Assembly: GCA_900752115.1 (NCBI GenBank)
Contig: CAADUC010000011.1
Location: 1 to 59,444 of the forward strand
Source: Clostridia bacterium
GTDB lineage: Bacteria > Bacillota > Clostridia > Oscillospirales > Acutalibacteraceae
Reading direction: 5' to 3'
Length of the DNA stretch: 59,444 nt
Shown: positions 25,256-33,715 of the stretch, piece by piece
How the letters are laid out: the number at the start of each line of letters is the position of its first letter
Numbering within the stretch: position 1 is the first letter of the stretch
The notes under the pieces: model-generated
Told to the model about the DNA's origin: nothing
Database searches by the model: none
Seen by the model: only the letters and a program-made list of their open reading frames with translations
Translations under genes and position numbers: made by a program

Positions 25256-25731
25256 GAAACACAACGCTGTGCTATCTGGAGCGGGACGGCGCATATCTGA
25301 TGCTGCACCGCACCAAGAAAGAGCACGATATGAACGAGGGCAAATGGATCGGAGTCGGCGGCGGGCTTGAAGAGGGCGAAAGCCCTGAGGACGGCGCCCT
25401 GCGCGAGGTACGTGAGGAAACCGGATACACGATGCTTTCCTGGCGGTACCGCGGCATCGTCACCTTTGTCTCCGACGTCTGTGAGGGGGAATATATGCAC
25501 CTGTTCACCTGCGACCGCTTCGACGGGGAGGAGATCGTGTGCGACGAGGGCGATTTGGCCTGGATAAAAAAGGAGGATCTCCCCTCTCTCCCCTCATGGG
25601 AAGGGGACCGCGTTTTCCTGAATCTCCTTGCGCAGGAACGTCCTTTCTTTTCTCTCAAACTCATCTATCACGGAGATGCGCTCGCCGCCGCCGTGCTGGA
25701 CGGAAAGCCTCTTCCCCTGCACAGTGTGTAG
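25252..25731 (+). CDS. Nudix hydrolase, 8-oxo-dGTP diphosphatase-like
   Basis: A 159-residue Nudix protein with the full box GGLEEGESPEDGALREVREETGY (about 37-59) and the N-terminal pattern TTLCYLERDGAYLMLHRTKKEHDMNEGKWIGVGG, typical of the Firmicutes 8-oxo-dGTP diphosphatase (MutX-like) group. It would remove oxidised nucleotides from the pool. The start is a GTG inside the stop of the IMPase gene (GTGA overlap). Confidence 0.88.
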   Translation: MRNTTLCYLERDGAYLMLHRTKKEHDMNEGKWIGVGGGLEEGESPEDGALREVREETGYTMLSWRYRGIVTFVSDVCEGEYMHLFTCDRFDGEEIVCDEGDLAWIKKEDLPSLPSWEGDRVFLNLLAQERPFFSLKLIYHGDALAAAVLDGKPLPLHSV

Positions 25732-25782
25732 CATCCCGCCAAAAATCTGCATACACAGTTTTGTTTGAGGAGCGGAAGACAA

Positions 25783-26565
25783 GTGGAAAAGCAAGACAAC
25801 CGGGAAGCTCTTGAGGTTGCCTCCCTGGCCGGAGATATTCTGCTGGCCAGCGGAGCGGAAATTTTCCGCGTAGAGGAAACCATCTTCCGGATCGCCAAAG
25901 CATACGGCATCGATTCAAGCAACGCCTTTGTGCTCAGCAGCGGCATCTTTCTGACGGCCGGAAGCGAGCGGGAGAAAGACTTTGCAAGCGTACGCCACAT
26001 TCCCCTAAGCGCCGCCCGTCTCGATCGCGTGACGGCCGTCAATCAACTCTCCCGCGAGATTGTTCAGGGAATGCATACGCCGCAGGAGGCGCACCGTCTT
26101 CTGCTGGAAATCCAGAACATGCCTCCCAAGCCGAAGCTGCATCAGATTCTCGCCTCCGGCATCGGCAGCGGCTGCTTCTGCTTTCTGTTCGGCGGCGATC
26201 CCGTGGACAGCCTTGTCGCCTTCGGCGCGGGCATTCTGCTGTATCTCTATCTGCTTCTGCTCGTGCGGGGCAGACTTTCCAAAATTGCGTCCAACATCAC
26301 GGGCGGCGCGCTTGTAACACTGTTTGGCATCCTGCTTTACCAATGCGGCATCGGCCACCATCTTGGGGAAATCATCATTGGATCCATCATTCCTCTGGTA
26401 CCGGGCGTGGCGTTTACGACGGCAATCCGCGACCTGGCGGACGAAGATTACATTGCCGGCGCGGTGCGCATGCTTGACGCGCTGCTCGTCACGTTCTGCA
26501 TCGCGATGGGCGTGGGGCTCGTCATGACGCTGTGGCACCAATGGGTAGGAGGGCCGCTGCTGTGA
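25783..26565 (+). CDS. Threonine/serine exporter, N-terminal-domain subunit (ThrE/DUF1212)
   Basis: A 260-residue membrane protein. The N-terminal 110 residues contain the ThrE hydrolase-like segment (VASLAGDILLASGAEIFRVEETIFRIAKAYG...SGIFLT). Five hydrophobic helices follow (SGCFCFLFGGDPVDSLVAFGAGILLYL..., IIGSIIPLVPGVAFTTAIRDL). The PLVPG motif is typical of ThrE. The GTG start has GAGGAG about 10 bases upstream. Together with the next gene it makes a split version of ThrE, exporting threonine/serine or a related small molecule. Confidence 0.88.
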   Translation: MEKQDNREALEVASLAGDILLASGAEIFRVEETIFRIAKAYGIDSSNAFVLSSGIFLTAGSEREKDFASVRHIPLSAARLDRVTAVNQLSREIVQGMHTPQEAHRLLLEIQNMPPKPKLHQILASGIGSGCFCFLFGGDPVDSLVAFGAGILLYLYLLLLVRGRLSKIASNITGGALVTLFGILLYQCGIGHHLGEIIIGSIIPLVPGVAFTTAIRDLADEDYIAGAVRMLDALLVTFCIAMGVGLVMTLWHQWVGGPLL

Positions 26566-27029
26566 CAGAGAGAATCATCTGGGAGTTTTTGGCGGCGTGC
26601 ATCGGTACGATTGCCTTTGCGCTGCTGTTTCAGGTACCAAAAAAATATTACGCGCTCTGTGGCCTCATCGGCGGCTGCGGCTGGGTCTGCTACGCGGTTC
26701 TTCTGAACTGGTATTCCTCCCCTGTGGCCACCTTCTTCGCCAATGTGGCCGTGGTCTTTCTTTCCCGCCTGTGCGCCATACGGCAGAAATGCCCGGTAAC
26801 CGTCTTTTTGATTTCCGGCATCTTTCCTCTCGTGCCGGGAGCCGGTATCTATTGGACAGCCTACTACATCGTGACAAACGATCTGGCACAGGCCGGTGAG
26901 CGCGGCTTTTTGACGCTGAAAATAGCGGTAGCTATTGTATTGAGCATCCTGCTGGTATTTGAACTGCCGCAGGGATTGTTCCGGCGGCTGGCCGGGCAAC
27001 GGAAAAAAGAAGGGAAGTCGGTCAAATGA
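26562..27029 (+). CDS. Threonine/serine exporter, C-terminal subunit (ThrE_2/DUF3815)
   Basis: A 155-residue protein with four to five transmembrane helices (EFLAACIGTIAFALLFQVP, YALCGLIGGCGWVCYAVLL, SPVATFFANVAVVFLSRL, VTVFLISGIFPLVPGAGIYWTAYY, LKIAVAIVLSILLVFEL). It again carries the FPLVPG motif, and forms the small half of the split ThrE exporter. The GTG start overlaps the previous stop, with AGGAGG 9 bases upstream, so the two subunits are translationally coupled. The end overlaps the start of the next gene by four bases. Confidence 0.88.
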   Translation: MTERIIWEFLAACIGTIAFALLFQVPKKYYALCGLIGGCGWVCYAVLLNWYSSPVATFFANVAVVFLSRLCAIRQKCPVTVFLISGIFPLVPGAGIYWTAYYIVTNDLAQAGERGFLTLKIAVAIVLSILLVFELPQGLFRRLAGQRKKEGKSVK

Positions 27030-27916
27030 AGCTGTACGTCGCCCGCCACGGCGAGACAACATGGAACAAAGAGCATAAAATCTGCGGCAGAACGGAGGTT
27101 TCTCTCACGGAAAAAGGCTGGGAACAGGCCGCGGCGCTTGCAGAGCGCGTGAGCGGCCTTGGGATCTCCGCAATCGTCGCCTCGCCCATGCGGAGAGCGC
27201 AGGACACCGCCGCATGTGTGGGAAAACGCCTCGGTCTGCCTGTGCAGACGGACGATCGCCTGATAGAGCAATGTTACGGCGAATTTGAGGGCGAGGACTA
27301 CCGGTCAAAGCCTCTCTCCGCGCACGGCTGGCAATTCGCCTGCGCCTATCCGGGCGGCGGTGAATCGATGATGCAGGTCGCGGCGCGCACTTACCCGCTG
27401 ATTGACGAGCTTCGCAGGCGTTATCGTGGAAAAAGCGTTCTGCTGGTCTGCCACGGCAGCATAGCGCGCGTGATTCACACCTATTTTCACAATGTAACAA
27501 ACGAGGAATTTGCGGCGTTTCGGATGGATAACGGCGAGGTATTTGCCTATGAGGCCGACGATCTGCCGGAGGACAACCGCAGTGTAACGGTACGCGCCCT
27601 GCAGGAAGACGTCTCCTCCTTCAACCGCGCAAGGGACTGGACCGGGTTAAGCGCCCTGAATTTCGCGGCGAGTATTTCCATCGAAGCCGCGGAGCTGCTC
27701 GAGATTTTCCAGTGGTGCGATCAGAAAGAGGCGGATCAAAAAGCCCTTGTCACAGAACGCGAGCATTTTCTGGAAGAGCTCGCGGATGTGTTGATTTACT
27801 CCATCGGGCTTGCGGATCAGTACGGCGTCGATCTGACAGACTGCGTGCGGGAGAAGCTGAAAAAGAACGCGGTCAAATATCCCATAAAAGCGAGCGGGCC
27901 GAAGGACGAAGCCTGA
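27026..27916 (+). CDS. Fusion of histidine phosphatase and MazG-like nucleotide pyrophosphohydrolase
   Basis: A 296-residue two-domain protein. Residues 1-190 are a histidine-phosphatase (phosphoglycerate-mutase-like) domain with the catalytic LYVARHGETTWN near the N-terminus and the second His in VLLVCHGSIARVI. Residues from about 192 to the end are a MazG-like all-helical NTP pyrophosphohydrolase (SSFNRARDWTGLSALNFAASISIEAAELLEIFQW..., FLEELADVLIYSIGLADQYGVDL) with the metal-binding acidic pattern. Each half is close to full family length. A plausible reaction chain is NTP to NMP plus pyrophosphate, then dephosphorylation, but this is inference. Its start overlaps the exporter gene by four bases. 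No stop or frameshift lies between the halves. Confidence 0.88.
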   Translation: MKLYVARHGETTWNKEHKICGRTEVSLTEKGWEQAAALAERVSGLGISAIVASPMRRAQDTAACVGKRLGLPVQTDDRLIEQCYGEFEGEDYRSKPLSAHGWQFACAYPGGGESMMQVAARTYPLIDELRRRYRGKSVLLVCHGSIARVIHTYFHNVTNEEFAAFRMDNGEVFAYEADDLPEDNRSVTVRALQEDVSSFNRARDWTGLSALNFAASISIEAAELLEIFQWCDQKEADQKALVTEREHFLEELADVLIYSIGLADQYGVDLTDCVREKLKKNAVKYPIKASGPKDEA

Positions 27917-27971
27917 CGAAAGCAAAACTGCGGACAGAACCCGATAATTTCAGCCGGCAAACCGGCAGAAC

Positions 27972-28028
27972 AAAAAAGCGGAACGCTTTTTCGGCTTTAC
28001 CGGCCGGAGAAGCATTCCGTTTGTTTAT
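27972..28028 (+). terminator. Terminator after the phosphatase-MazG gene
   Basis: Imperfect long inverted repeat: CGGAACGCTTTTTCGGC pairs with the later GGCCGGAGAAGCATTCCG, with a T-rich tail TTTGTTTATT. The rest of the gap up to the lacI promoter shows nothing else. Confidence 0.68.
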
Positions 28029-28149
28029 TGTGCGGGGAAAGACCGCGTTTCCTTTCCGGCGGAACACAGACCTCTTACGGAGGATACGGAACCGTCCGGT
28101 CCGCCCGTCAGCGTCTGCGAAAAAAGGACCGAAAGATCAGAAAAAAACT

Positions 28150-28178
28150 GTTGCATTTTTTCAACAAACGTGGTATTC
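28150..28178 (+). promoter_or_regulatory. Promoter of the lacI-type regulator
   Basis: TTGCAT, 17-base spacer, TATTCT. Transcription would start just before the first operator-like repeat. Confidence 0.65.
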
Positions 28179-28191
28179 TGAAACTGCATTC

Positions 28192-28212
28192 CGGAAACGT
28201 TACCGGAACCGT
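28192..28212. promoter_or_regulatory. Operator-like repeat 1 (LacI type)
   Basis: GGAAACGTTACCGGAACCGTT lies just downstream of the -10. It shares the first 13 bases with the second site 92 bases further on. It is built from two GGAAnCGTT units separated by ACC. The position suits autorepression by the LacI protein encoded downstream. Confidence 0.6.
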
Positions 28213-28283
28213 TCTCAACCGTTGTGTCAATCACTCGAACCAGAATTGTTCCTGATGCTGTTTCTTTTTTTGTACCGTGGACT

Positions 28284-28307
28284 GGAAACGTTACCGACAC
28301 CGTTTCC
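28284..28307. promoter_or_regulatory. Operator-like repeat 2 (LacI type)
   Basis: A 24-base site with inverted GGAAACG and CGTTTCC arms, starting with the same 13 bases as site 1. It lies in the leader about 30 bases before the start codon. Confidence 0.6.
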
Positions 28308-28334
28308 GATGCTTTTGGAGAGGAGGTTTTCCCC

Positions 28335-29366
28335 ATTACCATCAAAGACATCGCCCGCGAAGCAGGCTGCTCCGTAAGTACGGTTTCCCGCGTGATCAGC
28401 GGACATCCGGACGTCAGCCCCAATACGCGGGAGCGCGTGCAGGCCCTTATCCGACTGCACAACTTTTCTCCCAACAACAACGCGCAGCGCCTCAAGCAAC
28501 AGGAATCCCGGACCATCGGTATTATCGTCAAGGGAACGAGCAACGCACTTTTTGCGAGCCTCATCGAACATCTGCAGACGCACATCGAACAGGCCGCTTG
28601 TACGGCGGCTGTTGTTTATCTCGATGAAGAAGGAGACGAACTGCAGGCAGCCTTGCAGTTCTGCCGGGAAACACATCCCTGCGGCCTCTTTTTTCTGGGC
28701 TCCAATCGCGGCGCGTTCATGCAGCACTTTTCTGAGATCACCGCTCCCTCCGTCCTCCTGACCGTCTCGGCGGAAGGCATGTTCTTCCCCAACCTTTCCA
28801 GCGTCTGCATTGACGACGCGGCGGGAGCGGAGGCCGCGATGGAATTCCTCCTTGATCACGGCCACCGGAACATCGCCGTGATCGGGGGCAGCCTTTCCAG
28901 TTCCGATGCCAGCCGCGTGCGCTTTTCCGGCTGCTGCCGGTGCCTTGAGCGGCACGGACTGTCCTTTGAAAAGCAGGGACGGTACGAAACAGCCCGTTTT
29001 TCCCTTTCCAGCTCCTACCGCGCAATGGGACGGCTGCTCGATTCCTTTCCCCAGCTGACGGCGGTTCTGTGCATGAGCGACCTGATGGCAATCGGCGCCA
29101 TGCGTGCCATCTTCGATCGCGGCCTGCGCACGCCGGACAACATTTCTGTGATTGGCTTTGACGGGATCGAGCTGTCGCGGTATTGCATCCCGAAGCTGAC
29201 GACCGTCCTGCAGAACGCCGAACAGATTGCTTCCCGCGGAATGGCGCTTCTGCTCGAGGCAATCAGCGGCCGGGACGGAGCCGTCTATGAAACCGTTCCG
29301 TTCACCATCATCGAGGGCGAAAGCGTCAGGCAGATCCCGCTTCTTACGCCGTCCGATGCGGTCTAA
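28335..29366 (+). CDS. LacI-family transcriptional regulator, probable AUU start
   Basis: 343 residues with the usual LacI layout: HTH at the very N-terminus (TIKDIAREAGCSVSTVSRVISGHPDVSPNTRERV) and a periplasmic-binding-like sensor domain (ESRTIGIIVKGTSNALFASLIEHLQ... to SVIGFDGIELSRYCIPKLTTVLQ). A canonical LacI start falls exactly on an ATT codon, preceded by GGAGAGGAGG at 8-base spacing. No ATG, GTG or TTG is near. The only upstream in-frame start (GTG at 28224) would add 37 residues spanning operator 2. It stands before malQ and glgP and probably controls alpha-glucan use and itself. Confidence 0.85.
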   Translation: MTIKDIAREAGCSVSTVSRVISGHPDVSPNTRERVQALIRLHNFSPNNNAQRLKQQESRTIGIIVKGTSNALFASLIEHLQTHIEQAACTAAVVYLDEEGDELQAALQFCRETHPCGLFFLGSNRGAFMQHFSEITAPSVLLTVSAEGMFFPNLSSVCIDDAAGAEAAMEFLLDHGHRNIAVIGGSLSSSDASRVRFSGCCRCLERHGLSFEKQGRYETARFSLSSSYRAMGRLLDSFPQLTAVLCMSDLMAIGAMRAIFDRGLRTPDNISVIGFDGIELSRYCIPKLTTVLQNAEQIASRGMALLLEAISGRDGAVYETVPFTIIEGESVRQIPLLTPSDAV

Positions 29367-29490
29367 AGCACAGCACCAATCCAAAGAACCAACAGATTTT
29401 CCACAGCCAGCAAAATACCGGAACTCCGGACGGCCCCCGGATATTTTCCGTACAGGAACCGCCGCTCTCTGAAAACTTTTTTCGGTTTTG

Positions 29491-29504
29491 AGGACCGTTC
29501 CGGT
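29491..29504. promoter_or_regulatory. Candidate LacI operator upstream of malQ
   Basis: Read on the minus strand, ACCGGAACGGTCCT matches 12 of 14 bases of the ACCGGAACCGTTCT part of operator-like repeat 1. It lies about 40 bases before malQ. Confidence 0.4.
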
Positions 29505-29540
29505 CATGTTTTTCAAAAATACATTTTAAGGAGGACTCTC

Positions 29541-31043
29541 ATGAAAAAACAGAAGGTATTCCCCCGCAGCGCAGGCGTCCTCATGCCCGTATCCAGTCTC
29601 CCCTCTCCCTATGGAATCGGAACCTTCGGAAAGGCTGCCTATGAGTTCATTGATTTTCTCAAGGACGCCGGACAGAAATACTGGCAGGTTCTCCCTCTGG
29701 GACCGACCAGCTATGGCGACAGCCCGTATCAGAGTTTTTCCGCCTTCGCGGGAAACCCGTATTTCATCGATCTTGATTTCCTCCGTGAGGAAGGACTGCT
29801 TACGCAGGAAGAACTTGACGATGTGAGCTGGCAGGAGAGCGAAAACGACATCGACTATGCCGGTCTGTATGAAAAGCGCTTTCCCGTACTGAAGCTTGCC
29901 TTCTCCCGCAGCGCGCATGCGGAAACCGACGCATACCGCATCTTCTGCGAAAAGGAAAAGGCCTGGCTTGACAACTACAGCCAGTTCATGGCGATCAAAA
30001 TGAGCTTCGGCGGCAAGGGCTGGCTCGAATGGCCGGACGCGCTGCGCCGCCGTGAGCCCGAAGCCATGCGCGAGGCTCTTGAGCCGCTTGCACAGGAGGT
30101 CGCGTTCTGGAAGTTCTGCCAGTTCAAATTCTTTGAACAGTGGGAGCGTCTGCACGACTATGCTCACAAGCAGGGGATCGGCCTCATCGGCGATATTCCG
30201 ATTTACGCCGCCATGGACAGCGCTGACACATGGGCGGAGCCGGAGGTTTTTTATCTGGATGAGGACTGCAGGCCGATCGACGTGGCCGGCTGCCCGCCGG
30301 ATGCCTTTGCCGCGACCGGCCAGCTGTGGGGCAATCCGCTTTATCGCTGGGACTATCAGGAGCAGACCGGCTTTGACTGGTGGAAGCGCCGCATGGCTGC
30401 CACCGCCCGTCTGTATGACATCGTGCGCATCGATCATTTCCGCGGCCTTGTCGGCTACTATGCCATCCCGGCCACAGACAAAACCGCAGAACACGGCGAA
30501 TGGCGCAAGGGACCCGGCATCGCTTTCTTCGAGGCTGTTCAGGCAAGCCTGGGAAAGACCAAGTGGATTCTCGAGGATCTCGGTTATCTGACGCCGGATG
30601 TACACAGTCTTCGCAAAAAGGTCGGCGCTCCCGGCATGAAGGTGCTGCAGTTTGCCTTTGACTCCCGCGAGGAAAGCGATTACCTGCCGCACAACTACGA
30701 CGCCAACTGCGTTGTCTACACCGGCACGCATGACAATGACACGATGCTCGGCTGGATGCACACCGCTCCGCAGACCGATGTTCGTTTTTCCAAAAAATCC
30801 CTCAATATCCGCCGTTCCGCTGAGGCAAACTGGGAATATATCCGTTCCGCTTACCAGAGCGTCGCCGCTCTTGCGGTCATCCCGCTGCAGGATTTCCTCG
30901 GCCTCGGAAGCGAGGCGCGTATTAACACGCCCTCCACTCTGGGGCAAAACTGGCGCTGGCGTGTCTCTCCCGGCAGCTGCACCGAAGAGCTCGCCGCCAG
31001 AATCCGGGATTTCACCGCTTTGTACGGACGCCTGACAAAATAA
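29541..31043 (+). CDS. malQ: 4-alpha-glucanotransferase (amylomaltase)
   Basis: A 500-residue GH77 enzyme that transfers alpha-1,4-glucan segments between maltooligosaccharides. Opening RSAGVLMPVSSLPSPYGIGTFG and LPLGPTSYGDSPYQSFSAFAGNP are family hallmarks. Catalytic positions are visible in DIVRIDHFRGL (nucleophile Asp, about 295), ILEDLGYLTPDV (acid/base Glu, about 344) and YTGTHDNDTMLGW (transition-state Asp, about 394). AAGGAGG lies 8 bases upstream. With glgP 62 bases downstream it forms a two-gene unit that turns maltodextrin or glycogen into glucose-1-phosphate and glucose. Confidence 0.97.
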   Translation: MKKQKVFPRSAGVLMPVSSLPSPYGIGTFGKAAYEFIDFLKDAGQKYWQVLPLGPTSYGDSPYQSFSAFAGNPYFIDLDFLREEGLLTQEELDDVSWQESENDIDYAGLYEKRFPVLKLAFSRSAHAETDAYRIFCEKEKAWLDNYSQFMAIKMSFGGKGWLEWPDALRRREPEAMREALEPLAQEVAFWKFCQFKFFEQWERLHDYAHKQGIGLIGDIPIYAAMDSADTWAEPEVFYLDEDCRPIDVAGCPPDAFAATGQLWGNPLYRWDYQEQTGFDWWKRRMAATARLYDIVRIDHFRGLVGYYAIPATDKTAEHGEWRKGPGIAFFEAVQASLGKTKWILEDLGYLTPDVHSLRKKVGAPGMKVLQFAFDSREESDYLPHNYDANCVVYTGTHDNDTMLGWMHTAPQTDVRFSKKSLNIRRSAEANWEYIRSAYQSVAALAVIPLQDFLGLGSEARINTPSTLGQNWRWRVSPGSCTEELAARIRDFTALYGRLTK

Positions 31044-31105
31044 AGACGGTTTTTCCGTCCCACTCCCCGTCCGGGCAAACCAATTGACAGACAGGAGGAT
31101 TTTCT

Positions 31106-33448
31106 ATGAGTCGTTTTTCTGAAAACATTTCCCGCAATCTGCAGGAAAAGGGATTTTTCTCTCCCTCTACCGCCCCCGTCAAGGAGCTTTATGAGGCCGT
31201 CTCCCGCGCCGCTATGGCGGAGCTTGCCGAGACTTGGCACAAACCGCAGCAAAAGAAGCGTGCATGCTACCTTTCCGCTGAGTTCCTGGTAGGCCGCCTG
31301 ATCTACAACAATCTGCTGAATCTCGGCCTCCTCGATGAATGCAATCAGTACCTGCAGAAAAACGGAATTGACGCCGCCGTCTTCGAGCAGATCGAGGACG
31401 ACGCGCTCGGCAACGGCGGCCTGGGCCGTCTGGCCGCATGCTTCCTCGATTCCGCCGCTACGCACAGCCTGCCGCTTGACGGCTTTGGCCTGCGGTATCG
31501 CTACGGCCTGTTCCAACAGTACTTCGACCACGGCTTCCAGGGAGAGCGTCCGGACGATTGGACGCGCTTCGGTGACCCGTGGAGCGTCCGCCGCGAAGAA
31601 GAAGCCGTGAAGGTTTCCTTCGGTGATCAGGAGGTCATGGCTGTTCCTTATGATATGCCTGTGATCGGCTACGGCGGTAAGTGCGTCAACACGCTCCGCC
31701 TGTGGCAGGCCGAGGCTGTGCATGATTTTGATTTCCGCGCTTTCAACGATCAGAAATACGATGACGCCGTACAGGAAAAGAATAAGGCGGAGCGAATCAC
31801 CGCTGTTCTCTATCCGAACGATGACACCGACGAGGGCAAGCGCCTGCGTCTGAAACAGCAGTATTTCTTCTCCAGCGCAACGATGCAGACGCTGCTGGCG
31901 CGTTATCAGGCCCGCCACGGCGAGGATTTCTCCAAGTTCTCCTCCGAGTATGCCGTTCAGCTTAACGACACGCATCCGGTAGTGGCAATTCCTGAGCTTC
32001 TGCGTCTTCTGTGCGGCGGCTGCGGCCTGTCCTTTGACGAGGCCTTTGCCATCGCCTGCGATACCTTTGCCTACACAAACCACACCATCATGGCTGAAGC
32101 GCTTGAGAAATGGGACGTTTCCCTGTTCCGCTCCGTCCTGCCGGAGGTATACCCCTACGTCGTCATGCTGCAGAACCGTTTGCGCCGCGATCTCGACGCA
32201 AAAGGCGTGCGCGGTGAAGACCAGAAGATTTATCAAATCGTCTGCGACGGACGCATTCACATGGCGCGCCTGGCAATCTATGCCTCCCATTCCACGAATG
32301 GCGTGGCAAAGATTCACACGGAGATCATCAAGAACGACGCCCTGCCGGAGTGGTACCGCCTCTATCCGGAGCGCTTCAACAACAAGACGAACGGCATCAC
32401 CCAGCGCCGTTGGCTCGCCCTGTGCAACCGCGAGCTTGCTGCTTTTGCCACCGAGCGCGTCGGCAAGGGCTGGATGACGGAACTGACCGATCTCAAGGGG
32501 CTTGAGAAGTATGCCAACGACGTCAACTCCCTGCGCCAGCTGCAGGCCATCAAGAAGGAGAAGAAGAACCAGCTCGCCGCTTATATGTGGAAGCATGATC
32601 ACTTCGGCCTGAACACGGATTTTCTCTTCGATATTCAGGTTAAGCGCCTGCACGAGTACAAGCGCCAGCTGCTGAACGCGTTCTCGATCCTTGACATCTA
32701 TTTCGGCCTCAAGGACGGCCGCATTAAGGATTTCTACCCCACCACCTTCCTCTTTGGCGCAAAGGCGGCTCCCGGTTACTACCGCGCCAAGGGAATTATC
32801 AAGTTCATTAACGAGGTCGCCAACCTGGTCAACTACGACGATGAGGTCAACCGTAAAATGCAGGTCATCTTCGTGCAGGACTACAATGTTTCCTATGCGG
32901 AGAAACTGATCCCTGCCGCCGACGTCTCCGAGCAGATCTCCACCGCCGGCACCGAAGCAAGCGGTACCTCCAACATGAAGTTCATGCTCAACGGTGCTGT
33001 TACGCTCGGCACGCTTGACGGAGCCAATATTGAAATTGTCGATCGCGCAGGCCGCGAGAACAACTATATTTTCGGTGCAACGGTTGAGGAGATCAACGCC
33101 GCGAAAGCTTCCTACGATCCCCGCAAGCTCTATGAGAGCGAGCCGCGCATCAAGCGTGTCGTCGACACCCTGATTGACGGAACCGTCAGTGACGGCGGCA
33201 CGGGCATGTTCCGTGAGCTGTACGACGCTCTCCTTAAAGGCGCAAGCTGGCATCAGCCGGATCACTACTTCCTGCTGCTCGACTTCCTGCCCTACTGTGA
33301 AGCCCGCCTCAAAGCAAACCACGACTATGCAAATCGTGACGAGTTTGCCCGCAAGTGCCTGATGAACATTGCCAATGCCGGCGAGTTCTCAAGCGACCGC
33401 ACCATCCGCCAGTACGCCGAGGAGATCTGGCATATTACTGCGGAATAA
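31106..33448 (+). CDS. glgP: Glycogen/starch/alpha-glucan phosphorylase
   Basis: A 780-residue GT35 enzyme that releases glucose-1-phosphate from the ends of alpha-1,4-glucans using PLP. Family blocks: KKRACYLSAEFLVGRLIYNNL, DDALGNGGLGRLAACFLDS, QLNDTHPVVAIPELLR, KTNGITQRRWLALCN, LFDIQVKRLHEYKRQLLN and the PLP-lysine block EASGTSNMKFMLNGAVTLGTLDGAN (Lys about 625). The length is slightly shorter than E. coli MalP (797). It is the second gene of the malQ unit and ends in a strong terminator. Glycogen synthesis genes are not in the window. Confidence 0.97.
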   Translation: MSRFSENISRNLQEKGFFSPSTAPVKELYEAVSRAAMAELAETWHKPQQKKRACYLSAEFLVGRLIYNNLLNLGLLDECNQYLQKNGIDAAVFEQIEDDALGNGGLGRLAACFLDSAATHSLPLDGFGLRYRYGLFQQYFDHGFQGERPDDWTRFGDPWSVRREEEAVKVSFGDQEVMAVPYDMPVIGYGGKCVNTLRLWQAEAVHDFDFRAFNDQKYDDAVQEKNKAERITAVLYPNDDTDEGKRLRLKQQYFFSSATMQTLLARYQARHGEDFSKFSSEYAVQLNDTHPVVAIPELLRLLCGGCGLSFDEAFAIACDTFAYTNHTIMAEALEKWDVSLFRSVLPEVYPYVVMLQNRLRRDLDAKGVRGEDQKIYQIVCDGRIHMARLAIYASHSTNGVAKIHTEIIKNDALPEWYRLYPERFNNKTNGITQRRWLALCNRELAAFATERVGKGWMTELTDLKGLEKYANDVNSLRQLQAIKKEKKNQLAAYMWKHDHFGLNTDFLFDIQVKRLHEYKRQLLNAFSILDIYFGLKDGRIKDFYPTTFLFGAKAAPGYYRAKGIIKFINEVANLVNYDDEVNRKMQVIFVQDYNVSYAEKLIPAADVSEQISTAGTEASGTSNMKFMLNGAVTLGTLDGANIEIVDRAGRENNYIFGATVEEINAAKASYDPRKLYESEPRIKRVVDTLIDGTVSDGGTGMFRELYDALLKGASWHQPDHYFLLLDFLPYCEARLKANHDYANRDEFARKCLMNIANAGEFSSDRTIRQYAEEIWHITAE

Positions 33449-33477
33449 CGCTTCCTGCCTTCTGTTTTCGTCCGCTC

Positions 33478-33520
33478 AGCGGGCTGCCGTGCGCAAATGC
33501 GCTGCGGCAGCCCGCTTTTG
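33478..33520 (+). terminator. Terminator after glgP
   Basis: 12-bp inverted repeat (33478-33489 with 33505-33516) followed by TTTTG. Confidence 0.88.
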
Positions 33521-33646
33521 ATTTGGCGTATCTATGCTTTTTCAAAATACACCAGAAAGGCTGAACGCGGAAAGAGGATAACCCTAACGGAGAAGCGCGG
33601 TATCTCAGACAGCCCGAAAACAGACACCGGGAACTACAAAAAACTT

Positions 33647-33675
33647 TTGCGTTTCCACCGAAACTGGAGTATACT
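33647..33675 (+). promoter_or_regulatory. merR promoter with internal palindrome
   Basis: TTGCGT, 17-base spacer, TATACT. The palindrome GTTTCCACCGAAAC sits between the two elements, where MerR-family proteins bind. Confidence 0.7.
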
Positions 33676-33715
33676 ACAAAGAGGTACAAGGAACTTGCAA
33701 AGGAGGCTGTCATGC

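Noticed and set aside
30851..33322. 823-codon minus-strand open frame opposite glgP
   Set aside because: Shadow of the highly biased glgP codons; glgP is unmistakable on the other strand and this frame has no recognisable domain.
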